The position numbers and the translations under genes were made by a program. Shown one piece after another: positions 12,203 to 24,043 of a DNA stretch of 64,000 nt (the stretch's first letter is position 1; each line of letters starts with the position of its first letter). The stretch lies in contig CM060693.1 of assembly GCA_030686995.1 (NCBI GenBank), positions 111,750,228-111,814,227 of the forward strand, in the 5' to 3' direction. The stretch is from Artemisia argyi (Eukaryota > Streptophyta > Magnoliopsida > Asterales > Asteraceae). The notes beneath the pieces were generated by a model, which was given only the letters and a program-made list of their open reading frames with translations, did no database searches and had not been told where the DNA came from.

Positions 12203-13055
12203 CCAACATGATAATACTTACATCATATAACATGCACTTGTTGTGTTCATAGGATGTCTTGAGAAGTGCCTTAGTGGAGACCTAGATTCTGTTTTCGTTT
12301 GCGATGATCTGCGAATAGTGAGACCTTAGGATTCTTTTGATCGGTACATTGATCTGCCCTATCGCCGCACATTTTGATACGCGGTACGCGATTGTTTGAC
12401 TTCGATATATGGATTAAATCCTAAGTTCCATTGTAGAGCTCCCTGCCATTTAATGTTATCGGTCAACTTATATTCTATCTATATGAAATTGATTTCAGCC
12501 ACACCTATGCCTTGCTATGTATACGCTCCTCACGATCGATGAATTCGTTTCATGATGATCTGTTATGTGTTAAAATATGAAGTTTTGGACTCTGAGAATC
12601 AAGATCTGTCGAATTGAGAAAATACCGTTGGAGGTTGTTTTGAAGACGAAACTAATTGTGAATCTGAAGAGTTAGACTTATATATGTCACCTTCATCATG
12701 CTATCTTCCGATACATTCTCATCTGACTAGTTCAATTCCTTGTCAGCGAATTGAATACCCACCCAATCCTACATCATCCTTTGGATATCTTTTATATGGA
12801 TATGATTGTCATCGGTTACTTTCGAAATGAGATTCTTTTGATTTGGATTCTACGTGATATGCCTTCTATGGGGAAACCAAAACCATCTTTGAATCGTTAC
12901 AATCAAGTATTGAGAAACAAGATTTTTCTATTGTTGAAATTCTTTAAGTCTGATATTCTGCGAGTTTAAGCTACTCCTTCTCCTTGATCATAGTTGGCGT
13001 ATCTTCGTTTCGCTTCGCTACCTTACCTTTTTAATTTTCGAGGACGAAAATTCTT
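12203..13055 (+). other. Element A interior, right part (non-coding)
   Basis: The continuation of A's interior after nested element B, about 0.85 kb. Short open frames here, such as the one at 12751-12969, lack any retroelement domain. No coding remnant is recognised. Confidence 0.6.
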
Positions 13056-13072
13056 TTTGAGGGGGTAATAGT
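13041..13072 (+). other. Element A pre-LTR motif and polypurine tract
   Basis: A GAGGACGAAAATTC stretch followed by GAGGGGG lies directly before the 3' LTR. This block is characteristic of Tekay/Del chromovirus ends and is my main evidence for the lineage of element A. Confidence 0.75.
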
Positions 13073-16000
13073 TGTAAAACCCAAAATTTCATAACATGTA
13101 AAAATTACCAAAATGCCCCTGCAGTTTAAAATTTTAATAGAACACTTATATAAACACCACATAAATCACAAACAACTAAGAAATTGCAACATATGACACA
13201 TGATAATTTTTATATGTATAATATAATGTCCTAAATGCTATAAAAATAATTATCCTTTTTAATTATTTATTTTTGGGCCGATTAGAATTAATATGTACAC
13301 TTTTAAATAGTTTAAATTGTACAAATAATTGGAGATAAGCTCAAGATAATTTTGGAAATGATTGGGACAGTAAATGGGCCAAGTAAATCACTCCCTAATC
13401 ATCTATAACTCAGCCAAGATTTGTAACATCATTTTATAATTCCAAACTTAACAATTTCACTCCTAAAAACTCTCTATTAAGGCATACGAATTTCTTGAGG
13501 CTCTTGGACAATTTTAGTGGGTTCTAGCATATACAAGGAAGGTTAGAAAAATAGTGGGTGTGGCTGGGATAGCTGGGTTCGAAGGTTGGAGTTTTAGTTG
13601 TTCAATTATTCCAAACCGAGAAGAAAGAATTGTTCTGCTCCTTTTCACTTGTTAATTCTTCAACAAGGTAATTTTTATATGTTCTAAGATTAATATGAGA
13701 TGTGGGAAAAATATCCATGCACTCCAGAAAAATCGTTTGAATTAAAACACAATCAAAAACCCTAAAAACAAGGAAAATTAATAATCGGCTACATATATTT
13801 TTCTGGGTCTTTTTCATATTTTTTCGATGCTTATACATGTTTATATTACTCATATGAAATGGATTTATAATTATTTGAAGCTTGCAAATCATTGTGTAAA
13901 TTGTTACATTTTAACCGATTGTAAATAAAATAAAAAGGGGGTCGGATTGAATGAAATATTAGGGTTCCTTATTTTTTTGGTTCATTTATGAGGTAATTGA
14001 TTGAAAATAAATGTTATGAGGTTTTGAAAAAAAAATTAGGGTTAATGATTTGTAATTAAAAATGGTACCGATTGTATTTTATTAAATATAAGGGTGTGTT
14101 TTGTAATTATTGAAACTTGTGGGATATTTTTGAAACTTATTTTGGAACAGTAGCAAATCATAAAAATTGATACTTGAGGGGTGTATGTGTAATTTTGGAT
14201 AATTAAAGGTTTATTTGGTATATTATTAATTAAAAGGGTTAAATTGTAAATATTATAACTAGAGGGACTAAAATTGTAAATATGGTTAAATCATAAATAT
14301 TTCGACCTATAAATGGTGTGAGGGCTGTTTATGTCATTTTTATATAGTTGTGGTGCTTATTTGATAATTATATTAATTAATGGTTTAATTATGGAAAATG
14401 GATAAATTAAAGGGTTGATTTGTAACTTTTGAAACTAGAAGGGTATAAAGTGTAAATATGGAATTATGGACATTTGTGGGTCATGTATATGTGTGCTTAT
14501 GTGTATGGTTTCATTTGTGACCCTTGACTTGTTTAATTGACGGAATTAACCCTTGATCTTTATATTAAAATCCGGGAAACCCTAATCTCACGAATACCCT
14601 ATAAAATGAAAACCGTGATATATGAAGCTATGAAATTTGAGATGGTATTAAAACTAACCTATGAGAATATGCTAACATTGGAAAACTTGCAAAATCGGGA
14701 AATTTACTATTTATGGAAACTTGCTAATTATGGAAACCTTCTAAATAAGGAAACTTACTAAGAATAGAAAGTCTTCTAAAATACTTAAACTACTTAAAGT
14801 GGGAACTTACTAAATATAGAAAGTTACCTAAAATAGAAAGCTGCTAAATATGGAAAGTTTCTAAAAATGGAAAGTTAACTAAAAAGAGGTAACTTGGGTA
14901 ATTTGAACTCGTCGTAATTCGTATCCACTTCTCTTCTAGGTTAAGTGAAGCGGGAGTGATCCGTCTCTCTCTTTGTGATTTGTGACCTTGCTATTGCTTT
15001 GGATTGAGGTACAGATATTCTGTACTCTTTCAGTAGGAGTGCACATTTCTCTCTCTTGACCTTGTCTTTAACTTGATTATCGTGTTATGACCTCCGTTTG
15101 GCTTTGGTTTTGATCCTTCGTACTTGACCCTATGAATGATGTGTTTCACCGGAAATTGTGATCCTATCGTTATTCGTTTGAACCCTTGTGACCCGTTCGA
15201 TAACCTTTGTGACCTAAATCTTTGAAACTTTGTGAGACCTTGGGTATTCATTGGGATATTGTAAAGGGAGATAAAACCCTTGTGAGACTTGAATGTTCTT
15301 TTAGGGTAATACAACGGAAGGTGAAATTCTTTTCTTAATTATGATATGGAAACAATTAAAGGAGAACTATTTTATAACGACACTTTTAATATGATTTAAA
15401 ACCACTTACTTATGGGACCTTATAAATTCATACAGACCACTTTTGAAGGATATTGGATGAAAACCTTTAATAAATATCACTTTTATAAATGTCATCTTTT
15501 GGAAGACCTCTTCTAAATGAATCTTGTTATAAACCTTTTTAAATGGGATTGTACTACGAACCTCTAAAACTAGTGATGGAAACCCGTTAAATTGAACTTT
15601 GTTTTAAACTCTCGTTATGACCCTTTGATTTATGAACTATGGGATTTTGGGACTTGGAATAATGAACCTTGTGGATTGGGAACTTTGGCTTTGACCTCTC
15701 CATTTTGACCCATTGATTCTACATCCTTGATCGACCCTTTGACATTGATCCTTCAATATTGATCCTTTGATATTGACCTATGATACCGAACCTTGATACT
15801 AAATCTTTGACATTAATCCTTTGACCTACCTCTTGATATTGACCTATGATCTATTGATAATGACCTTTGGGTATTGGACCTTTGATATTAAACTTTTGAT
15901 ATTGAACCATTGATATTGAACCTTGACCACTTGACCCTTCAGTATTTACCCGGGGTATTACTTGTCGTGGAGTAGCCACAACCATACTCTAGCGTAGTTG

Positions 16001-16717
16001 GAGAGATGTACTACGCCGCCCCCGATCTACTATTGACTACTGCTTTGATTGTGATTGTTATTGGCCTACGGGGGCGTATGGATGCATCCTAGATTTGTAT
16101 TGTATTGATTGATTGATTGATTGATTATTGGAGCTACTACATTGTCTACATTGCTACATATTGTATTGGTGACTGGGTGCGTGCATTGCAACCCCTCACA
16201 TATTGGGAGTTGATCACTCCATATTGGGATACTATTGTATTGTATTGTATTGATTGGCCTTGGGTAAAATACTGAAAACTTACATACACTATACCTTACA
16301 CTTAACCATGTCATCTTTTCATTACCCTTTTGGATACCACATATTCCTAATTCTTTATTTATTCCCTACTCTATTGTATTGCTTTGCTATTTGTTCATAT
16401 CTGTTCACTGAGCTTTTTATGCTCAACCGCTTTCTTTTCCATGCGGCAGGTTTAGTAGGAAGCTGGATTGTGGATGAGAGATCTTATTTTGGGCTTAGAA
16501 GACTTCACCCTGATTAGCTACTGGCTGGACTTAGAGTGGTTTAGAAGTGCTTGATGTTGGGCTTAGTTTAGTTTGTTGCCCTTTTGTAGTTTGTATTTTG
16601 TTTAGTTTTCTATTGTAACCCTTGTAAACTTTGTTGGTAATGTATCTCCGTTTCACTTGTGTTATGATTTGACTCCATAATGTTACACTTTAGCCCTTTT
16701 TGGGTTAAGGTGTTACA
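13073..16717 (+). repeat. Element A 3' LTR
   Basis: A full 3645-bp LTR from TGTAAAACCC to GGTGTTACA. From 13959 onward it matches 1-2800. The stem-loop near 16408-16426 is weakened here, with GCTCAA in place of GCTCAG. No credible ORF. The related solo LTR D begins and ends with similar but clearly diverged sequence. Confidence 0.93.
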
Positions 16718-17084
16718 GATAAAGTAATAGTATTTATATTATATTAATTATATATTATTACTAATATATAATAAAACCGGTTTGGTTCGATTTTTATGGT
16801 TTGGTTTTGGCCGAAAACCAAAACCAAATCAATTTTTTTGGTTTTTTTAAAAAGTAAAAACCGAACCATCGGTTTTTAGTTTTTCTCGGTTATTTCACAT
16901 TGGTTTTTTTGGTCTGTTGTTTTAAATAACCTTCCGGTTAATAGTCTCTGGAAGAATATCCATAAACTTCTAAACTCTTAACAACCTCAATGTTAATGAG
17001 ACCTTTAATAAGACATGTGTTTTTTAGGTAACACAAGCACCAACAAAGTATCACATATCTTCTTAGCCGTTTTACATCTAGAAA
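16718..17084. other. AT-rich flank with AACCGAACC-type low complexity
   Basis: A TA-rich segment followed by alternating GGTTTGGTT and AAACCAAAACC tracts (about 16776-16910), a composition often seen in plant spacer DNA. No gene is visible. The first five bases should be element A's target duplicate, but its partner lies outside the window. Confidence 0.4.
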
Positions 17085-17591
17085 TTATATGAAAAAAAGT
17101 ATTAGCAAGAATATTCACTGAGTCATAAATATACACATATAGGGATTTCTCCATATTTGTTTTTCAAACACTTTGTCAACCAACCGTCGGTAGGTTTTCG
17201 ACATTCATAGTCTGAAGGGCATTTTTTCCTTAGTTTTGTAGTTAGTGAATTCCTTTGTAGGCAACCAAGAAACATTATATTTGAACCTCACTAGTGAGTT
17301 TATATTCTAGTTCGAGCACGGCTAGTAGTCTTTCAGGCATGCTTTATTAACGGCAGTCAAGTCTATACACATCCTACATGTGTTATATACATTCATTCTC
17401 TACAAGGATTGGGTTAGCCATCTAGTTAGGGTATTTCACCGGTTTGATTAATCCTATGTTTAACCTTTATGGTATGTCTTTCTACATGGCTTCTTTCTTG
17501 TAAAGAGCCACCATTCAATTTTATGTCATATGGGTTATTCTGAGGCAACATGCGAATGTTGTGTTCAACTATCATTCGGGGTATGCAGATC
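17085..17591 (-). pseudogene. Decayed Tat-type Ty3/gypsy reverse transcriptase, downstream part
   Basis: Read on the minus strand through several stops, this shows reverse-transcriptase landmarks in order: a segment resembling the polymerase lead-in (about 17430-17590), CRMCIDLTAVNKACLKDY (about 17322-17375, the family's RMCxDFTxLNKACPKD block), a degenerate PLPxID region, and MPFRL followed by YRRLVDKVFEKQI (about 17160-17240). This matches the Tat (Ogre/Retand-like) arrangement. The upstream part continues at 32870, because solo LTR D is inserted here. No LTRs of this element are in view. It is the oldest recognisable layer in this part of the window. Confidence 0.7.
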
Positions 17592-17596
17592 ATGTC
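17592..17596. repeat. Element D target-site duplication, left copy
   Basis: ATGTC precedes the solo LTR and is repeated at 32865-32869 directly after it. Confidence 0.85.
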
Positions 17597-19909
17597 TGTA
17601 AATCTTAAAATTTTCCAAACATGCAAAATGACCAAATTGCCCCTATAACTTAAAACTTTAATAAATACTTAAATAAAACACCAAATAACTCCCAAACACT
17701 TGGAAATGAGTAACCTATGATAAATATTATTTTTTTCAGAACATTTGTAATATTTGTAACTTATATAAATTATATGCCACACCTAAGAAATTATAAAGGG
17801 TCCAAAATGATTTAAAATTTTTACATAATATTTAATAAAAGAAGATATACATAATCTAATTATGGAAGATATAAAAATTCTGATTTTCCTCACTCCTCTA
17901 AGTCCAAAAATCCGGCCATATCTTTTCCTCCCCTTCTATATAATTATTTGCTACCAATTTTCATTTTATAACATTTTCAAAACCCTAAAATCCTCCAAAA
18001 ACTACACCGGCGGCATAATAATTTTTCAGGGGTGTTTGCCATTTTTCTTGGGCTTTTTTCTAAAGTGTAGAAGGCTAGAAAAATAGTGGTGAAGGATAGG
18101 GAGTGATCATGGTTCATGTGCTATTGTTTTGGGGTCGTATATTTGAGAGGAGAAGAGAAAATTCATTCCTCCTTGTTCAATTCGATCCAAATCATTTGGG
18201 TATTTTTGTATCATCCCTCTTATCAAATATTATCTGTATAAAATCATAAAATTGATCCATGCATGTTATCTAAGTCTATTCGAATTAAAGAAAACTAAAA
18301 CCCTATAAACATGCAAAACCTCTAAAAGGCTCATACGAATTTTTGGTGGCTAGATCTGATTTTTTTGATGTGTTATGATGTATATTCGACATTAATAAAT
18401 TATTTTTGCAATTATTTGAGGCCTATGTAAATCGTTAGGAATTATTTTGTTTTAGTCCGATCGTATATAATTAAAATATGGTGCGAATGATTTAGGGTTA
18501 GGGTTTTGGGTGATGTTGGGTGATAATAAGTGTTGTAATAATTATGTAATCATGATGGGAAAGAATAGGAAAAATTAGGTTGATGGTGGTAAATTATTTA
18601 TTTAGCCGATTTATGTTTTAATAAGTAAAGGGTGCATTTTGTAATTTTATAAACTTATGGGACATTTTTTTAACTTGTATTGGACCAGAGGTAAATTGTA
18701 TAAAATATAATATGGGGGTGTTATGTGTAAAATTTGTAACTAAAAGGTTTAAATGGTAAATTATTAATTAATTAATTTGATTTGAAATTAATTAAAACAG
18801 AGGGGCTTGTTTTGTAAATTATGTAAATGGAGGGTGATTCATATAATTATTAAAGTAAAGGGTAAAATGTGTAATTTTTTATAATTAATGGTTTAATGTG
18901 CTAATGTGGATATGTTATGGATATTTTTGTAATTTAAATGTTTAATTAGGGTTTATTTGTAAATAATGTAATTAAAGGGTTAAAAGTGTAATAATTGTAA
19001 GCTTGAAGGTTTAATCTTGTTAACTTGCGTATAATTTGAGTGAAATATGAAAACTTGTAATATTTACATATTAGAACTTTAACTATGGCATATTTACATT
19101 TGAAACCCTAAAATGTGAAAAATGATTTATTTAAATCCTAAAATCATTTTGACTTAGTAAAATGAACCATAATTCCATGATAATGTTTAACAAATTATTT
19201 AACTTGCAATTTGATATTAAGTCTTTCTAATTATGGAAACCTACTATTTATGGAAAACTTACTAAATAAGGTAACTTTCTAAATATAGAAAGTTATTAAA
19301 TCTGGAAAGTTACTAAAAATAGAAACCTGCTAAATGTGGAAAGTTTCTAAAAATGGAAGATAACCTAAAAAGGAGTAATCTGAATTTAAAATGAACTATT
19401 GAATAATTCTCGATTTCTAATTCGTCTAGGTTCTGTGAAGAAGGAGCGGTCTCTATTTCTGTTTTGTCCTTTCCCTTATTTTCCTTTCTCATCGGGTTGA
19501 GGTACAAATATTCTGACCTTCCTTATAAGGTTTTTCATGACTCTCGTTCCTTGATTATAATTCTTTATCTGGATATGATCCCTTTGTGCCTTTGCTATTT
19601 TTCCCTTGATACTTGATATAATTTCATCCGTTATCTTATGATATGAATATCCGAATCCCTTGATAATTTGAAGGTTCATTTGATATTGTAACTGGATGTA
19701 AAAATCTTTCTTAATTATATCATGAAAATATTTTGAGAAAAACTATTTTAAAATGATGTTTACGAGCACAATGCAATACCACTTTTATATCGGATTTTAC
19801 TAACTTTTATGAAAACTACTTTTAAAGACTATCCTAAAGAAAAACGTTATTAAAGATCACTTTTATGAAAGCAATTATTAAAAGATTTCTTTAAATGAAT
19901 ATTTGATAT

Positions 19910-21160
19910 TGTGGAAAACTAGAGGGGGGGGGGGGTTGAATAGTTTTACATCCTTTTTAAATTTATAAACACAAGTTTGTTTTAAAAACTTCGATTCTAG
20001 TTTATGTGAACTCAATACTTGCACTATATGAACAATTGTATAGTAACTAACTAACAAAGCTAATATAGTAAAGGTAAATAAATAAGTAATGAGAAGAGTT
20101 AGAAAGATCAAACCACAACACAAGGATTTATAGTGGTTCGGCTACAAGGACACCTTCCTTGTTCCTACTCCACTCCCCGAGTCACCTACTCGAGAGTTTT
20201 CTTCACTATGTCAACAAACTCCCTTTTGGAGGAGAAAACCTTACACACCAATTTACACACCACACAACTTCACAACTTGATCACAACTTCTTCACACCAA
20301 TATACTACACACCAATCTTCTTCACAACTATCTTCTACACACCAATCTTCTACTTCACACCTATCTTCACAACTATCCTACTTTACTACTTATCAACTTC
20401 TATTATCTACACAACTTATATATCTTCTACACAATTAATCACAAGCACAACACAATATCAACAAATGAATATATATACACTATGCACAACTACTCTTCAA
20501 CACTTCTTGTTTTAGAGAGTTTTAGAGGATGTTTTAGAGAGTTGAAACAAGGATTAATATACAAATGATCAAAGGGTTTTAGAGGATGTTTTAGAGAGTT
20601 GTAGATCAGAAAATTTCGTGCAAAAGGTGGGGAAAAATTCCAGAATTAAGGTGGTATTTATAAGAGAAGAATTCTGACATTTTCTAACAGGGGAGCCTGG
20701 CCGGTCCCCTTAAATCATGGCCGGCCCCCTTAAAATTAAGGGGACCGCCCCTTATAATTAAGGGGGCCGCCCCTCTGTAACGGCTCGAAAACTTGTCTTT
20801 TAGTGGGGAAAATTTATTTGGTGAAAAACTAACTGATTTTGGTTAAATATTTGAAATCATATATTTAGTATGATTAAAACATTTTTCTTTATTACCAAAA
20901 GTGTTTTTCAAAAATATATAATATGTTTATATATTTAAATAAACTTTGCATTAGTTAATAAAATATCCCTTTGATCATAAGATGTATTAAGCACTTGTTA
21001 TCCATACCTTAAGTGATTAAGTTGGATATAGTTGTATAAACTAGCTTAATACTTGTTTACGTAGTAATCTTACAATTGACGAGTTTACATTTTGTGATCG
21101 TCAAAATATAGAGATATCAAAAAATATAAATAACGTTTTCATACATTATTTATGTCAACA
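19910..21160 (-). repeat. Element E 3' LTR
   Basis: 1251 bp; in element orientation it starts TGTTGACATAAAT and ends TTTTCCACA. It carries the GC-rich palindrome cluster and TATA box. A poly-G run lies at about 19922-19934. The CTTCACAACT-rich zone (20230-20450) gives spurious Ser/Thr/His-rich open frames on the plus strand. Relative to the 5' LTR it has a patch at about 20510-20545 replaced by a second copy of a 26-bp downstream segment. Confidence 0.92.
20655..20774 (-). promoter_or_regulatory. Element E LTR promoter module: GC-rich palindromes plus TATA box (3' LTR copy)
   Basis: At 20698-20774, CCCCTTAA and TTAAGGGG arms alternate with GGCCGGCC-type and GGCCGCC blocks, giving several potential short hairpins. 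In the element's reading direction this cluster lies just upstream of TTATAAATA at about 20663-20655. The same module is in the other LTR and, without the same TATA spacing, at two interior sites. Confidence 0.7.
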
Positions 21161-21321
21161 ATCTCCCCCTTTTTGATGATTACAAAATTTAAACTCATTA
21201 ATCGAAAATTAGTATATATTCAAGTATTATTGTGAGTTTATATCAGTTCTCCCCCTTTTTGTTAGCATCAAAAAGGTTATCCCATGTTAATGTAAACTCC
21301 CCCTCGAAGTATACTCCCCCT
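21161..21321 (-). other. Element E multiple polypurine tracts
   Basis: On the minus strand AGGGGGAG occurs four times within 160 bases (21163-21170, 21249-21256, 21297-21304, 21314-21321). The copy next to the LTR is followed by TGTTGACA. Multiplied polypurine tracts are a known feature of sireviruses and support both orientation and lineage. Confidence 0.85.
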
Positions 21322-21621
21322 CGTTATGAGGCCAAAAGGAATCGAGATATGGATATCTTGCAAAAATATTTAGTGGCAAGCAACATATATATGTATATAG
21401 CATGCAAGAGTAAAGACTAAACATAAGCATAACATTAATAATATGAAAAAAAAGGTACATCAAGCATTACAACCATAACAAGTAATGCAACTAACAAAAG
21501 CCTTAAAGGCTTAGAATCATCATTAAAATAAAAGACCAAGTCTCAAACATGAGAGTCCTTCTCTAAAGCTTGCCATCCAAAAAGGTTTAACACAATTTTA
21601 TTTGTAAAACACCAAGCATGT

Positions 21622-22221
21622 TTAATTGGGAGGAATGGATGGTGAACATGGGGATGGTGATGGTGGAGGTGTGTTTGTTGATGGTGGTGGAGGTGTTGTG
21701 TTTGTTGTTGGTGGTTGATGCAACATGTTTTCAATATGAGAAAACATGTATTGGATCTCTTCTCTTAATCTGAACACAATTGTTCGGTTGTGAATGCAAC
21801 AAAGGCAAGTGTCTCCATGAGCTTCAAGTAAGCTCCATGGGATGGGGTTATAGGTTGGTGGGTTGATAGGGAATGATGAGAAATGTGCATCAAGAGGTGT
21901 TAATGGTGATAATGAGAGAGTGATTGCAAGAGATGTGTTCTCATTGGTAGGTTGTGATGGTTGATCAATTGTTGGAGGAGATAAGTGGGTGTTGATGTAG
22001 TCATTTATGGATGAAGTAGATGGTATGGAGGAAGTGGAGTTTCCATTTGTTGAAGGTGTTTTGGAGGGTGCATTTGGTGCACTAGGAGATGAACATTGAG
22101 GTGGTGGAGATGGAGTGGTGTTGTCTTCATTTGTAAGATCAATGAAGAGTTGTTTGGGTGGAATGATGACAAGTTTTTGTTTCTTGGCATTGTTTGAATA
22201 GGTGGTACTTGGTGATGACAT
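21622..22221 (-). CDS. Element E extra ORF 2: Pro/Ser-rich protein with a SUMO-interaction-like motif, unknown function
   Basis: A 199-codon frame starting at ATG 22221-22219. An upstream ATG at 22269 would give 215 codons, but it lies only about 10 bases after a TATA box (22279-22285), so the later start is more likely. The N-terminus holds a basic AKKQK patch and then FIDLTNED, which has the hydrophobic-D-L-T-acidic form of a SUMO-interaction motif. The middle is Pro/Ser/Thr-rich. A denser C-terminal part (about residues 130-175 of the longer frame) contains HGDTCLCCIHN and a helix-like REEIQYMFSHIENML, then a Pro/Thr tail. There is no signal peptide, membrane helix or enzymatic motif. It lies between ORF 1 and the 3' LTR, in the element's sense orientation. 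I do not recognise a named domain. Confidence 0.55.
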   Translation of the reverse strand: MSSPSTTYSNNAKKQKLVIIPPKQLFIDLTNEDNTTPSPPPQCSSPSAPNAPSKTPSTNGNSTSSIPSTSSINDYINTHLSPPTIDQPSQPTNENTSLAITLSLSPLTPLDAHFSSFPINPPTYNPIPWSLLEAHGDTCLCCIHNRTIVFRLREEIQYMFSHIENMLHQPPTTNTTPPPPSTNTPPPSPSPCSPSIPPN

Positions 22222-22278
22222 GATGATGTTTGATGAATGTTTGAGGATGATGGAATGTGAATTAAACATGCATGGAGA

Positions 22279-22512
22279 TTATATAGTGGGAAAACATGTT
22301 TAGAAGTGGAATTAATTTGAAATTGTAATGTTATATTCCAAAATCAGTTTAGTTTTTAAGGGAAATGGTAGCTGGGACTAGCAAAAGGGATCACAAGATG
22401 CAAAAGAAAATAGTGTAAAAACTGTTTCAGATGGTCGGTCCCTTTAAATGGAGGCCGGTCCCCTTAATTTTAAGGGGCCCGCCCTTTATGATTTAAGGGG
22501 GCCGCCCATCTG
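22279..22512 (-). promoter_or_regulatory. Interior copy of the LTR-type promoter module upstream of extra ORF 2
   Basis: The GC-rich palindromic cluster recurs at 22431-22512 with the same alternation as in the LTRs. Its upstream flank (CAGAAACC after CTGACGACC) resembles the LTR flank (CAGAAAAC after CTGTAACGGC). Reading on the minus strand, a TATATAA box follows at 22285-22279, about 60 bases before the preferred ATG of ORF 2. A dedicated internal promoter is therefore plausible; transcription is not shown by sequence alone. Confidence 0.55.
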
Positions 22513-22837
22513 ACGACCCAGAAACCAAAAATCTTCAAAAATTTTCTGGAAAAATGTTATGATATGTTTTGTATGTGCAGCAAGCTCTATTTGGACATTT
22601 CACATTTGTTTTGATCAATTAGAAAGCATACATGCCATATATTTATTTAAACATTAACTAATCATGCAAACATATATATAGATTAAGAGAAGCATGCATT
22701 AAAAAAAATATATTAAAAACCATCAAGTTAGCATCCTAAACAAATATCCAAATAACAAGTACTTCCGAATATACTTCGGACAAATAGCACACAAGACATA
22801 AAAATAAATATTGTTTAACAAACATAATCCAAGCATA

Positions 22838-24037
22838 TCATTTCTTTTTCTTCCCGAAGATACCCTTCAAAGTCTTCCCAATAGATTTGAAGCCACCTCT
22901 AACTTCTTCGTGCAAGCTCTTTTGTCTTCTAAGCATCCCGGTAGTTCGTTCATGAAGCACTTCTTCAGTTTGATCACTTGGAGATGGGGTAGAATAGTTG
23001 GGATAGTCAAGATCCTCTAAATCGTCAACGAACTCAGAAAACGAAGGGGTACTAGCATCATGGATGTTTTCCTCCTCATCGTCATCGTCTTGCCTTGAAG
23101 ATGATCCATGAAAGCTATGATGACAAGGTTTACCCTTGTCACTTCGAGTTCGTCGAGCTTGTTTTAGAGCGAGAGAACGTAGAGTGGGGTAGATGGACTC
23201 ATAGATACTATTGTCAAGATCGGGGTAGTACTCGATAACATGACGATAGAGACGAGTAAGGAACATTCCATATGGAAGGTTGGCTTTGGGAGTTTTTCTA
23301 GCATACTCAATTCGTTTGATAAAGAAGTAGGACAAATTGTACGACTTTTCGACAGCTATACAATACAACATGTGAGCAAGGCTCGCCGGGAGATGGTCCC
23401 GGTGACCTCCAGTACCGAACGCATTCTCACGAATGAGTTCTTCCCAAGGCTTCATGTGAGGGCTTAATTCCTTGAGGAGAAGTTGGTATGGAGAGATTTG
23501 AACGTTTTTGGATTTTATTTTTCGGCTTGTGGTGGCACGTTCTATACCAAGGACTTGACGAATTTCGTCGGGATGAAGAATTTCGTCGAGATAGGGACCG
23601 AAGGTTGGTCGATAGCGATTAAGAGATTCGAGGTCCCACTCGTTTGAGAAAATGGCTTGACCTCTAAAAGGAATTTGGAGGATATGACCAAATTGTTCGA
23701 GAGTTAGGGTGATAAATTCATTTTGAATCATGAAAGAGATGGTGATGAAACCAAGATCATTGGCTTGGACGGTGACTTGGCTATAGAAATCCATTATGAA
23801 GCGAGGAATGATAGGTTCATTTATTTCATAAAGACAATTGAAGTTGATGCTTGAAAACAAGCGATTTATGTACTCGGATTGAGCAAAAGCAAGATCTACT
23901 ACACGTCCCTCATGAATATTTCTATCTTCAATTTGACGATAGATAAGTCCAATGGAAGGAGATGTGGTAGGAAGTTGGGAAACTTTAGGAATGTAGTTTT
24001 TAGTGTGAGAAAGATCTTCGGTAGTTGCTTTGGGCAT
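22838..24037 (-). CDS. Element E extra ORF 1: multicopy plant transposon-associated protein, possibly PF20167-like
   Basis: A 399-codon frame from ATG 24037-24035 (two apparent codons further upstream would need a GTG start) to a stop at 22838. The N-terminal half contains PRFIMDFYSQV followed by a beta-rich stretch and a segment LTLEQFGHILQIPFRG. I associate this pattern with Asteraceae retroelement-borne proteins and the putative plant transposon protein domain (PF20167); the assignment is from memory. The middle has NRDH-like RDHLPASLAHMLYCIA. The C-terminal third is acidic (DDDDEEENI) and ends with a polybasic GIFGKKKK tail. There is no membrane segment, so it does not look like an envelope-type protein. 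It lies where pol would be expected to end, in sense with gag. It has no internal stop, unlike gag in the same element. Confidence 0.65.
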   Translation of the reverse strand: MPKATTEDLSHTKNYIPKVSQLPTTSPSIGLIYRQIEDRNIHEGRVVDLAFAQSEYINRLFSSINFNCLYEINEPIIPRFIMDFYSQVTVQANDLGFITISFMIQNEFITLTLEQFGHILQIPFRGQAIFSNEWDLESLNRYRPTFGPYLDEILHPDEIRQVLGIERATTSRKIKSKNVQISPYQLLLKELSPHMKPWEELIRENAFGTGGHRDHLPASLAHMLYCIAVEKSYNLSYFFIKRIEYARKTPKANLPYGMFLTRLYRHVIEYYPDLDNSIYESIYPTLRSLALKQARRTRSDKGKPCHHSFHGSSSRQDDDDEEENIHDASTPSFSEFVDDLEDLDYPNYSTPSPSDQTEEVLHERTTGMLRRQKSLHEEVRGGFKSIGKTLKGIFGKKKK

Positions 24038-24043
24038 TTTCAC

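Larger units (their letters stand above)
1..16717 (+). mobile_element. Element A: non-autonomous Tekay-type Ty3/gypsy retrotransposon, 5' end cut by window
   Basis: Positions 1-2800 match 13959-16717 almost base for base, so they are the two LTRs of one element. The 3' LTR begins at 13073, so about 885 bases of the 5' LTR lie left of the window. The 5' LTR is followed by a tRNA-iMet-type primer site (2804) and the 3' LTR is preceded by a purine tract inside a stretch typical of Tekay/Del elements (13041-13072). Without nested element B the interior is only about 2.4 kb and has no recognisable gag, protease, reverse transcriptase or integrase. Very long LTRs with a short non-coding interior fit a LARD-like derivative that moves on proteins made elsewhere. 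I count roughly 40 substitutions between the LTR copies (about 1.5%). The lineage is inferred from terminal motifs, not from protein. Confidence 0.85.

Noticed and set aside
1..16717. Segmental duplication of 1-2800 at 13959-16717
   Set aside because: Primer site, purine tract and TG/CA termini show that these are the LTRs of one element.
20133..20515. Ser/Thr/His-rich plus-strand open frames, repeated at 30375-30784
   Set aside because: They lie antisense in E's LTRs within a CTTCACAAC-type low-complexity tract and have no domain.
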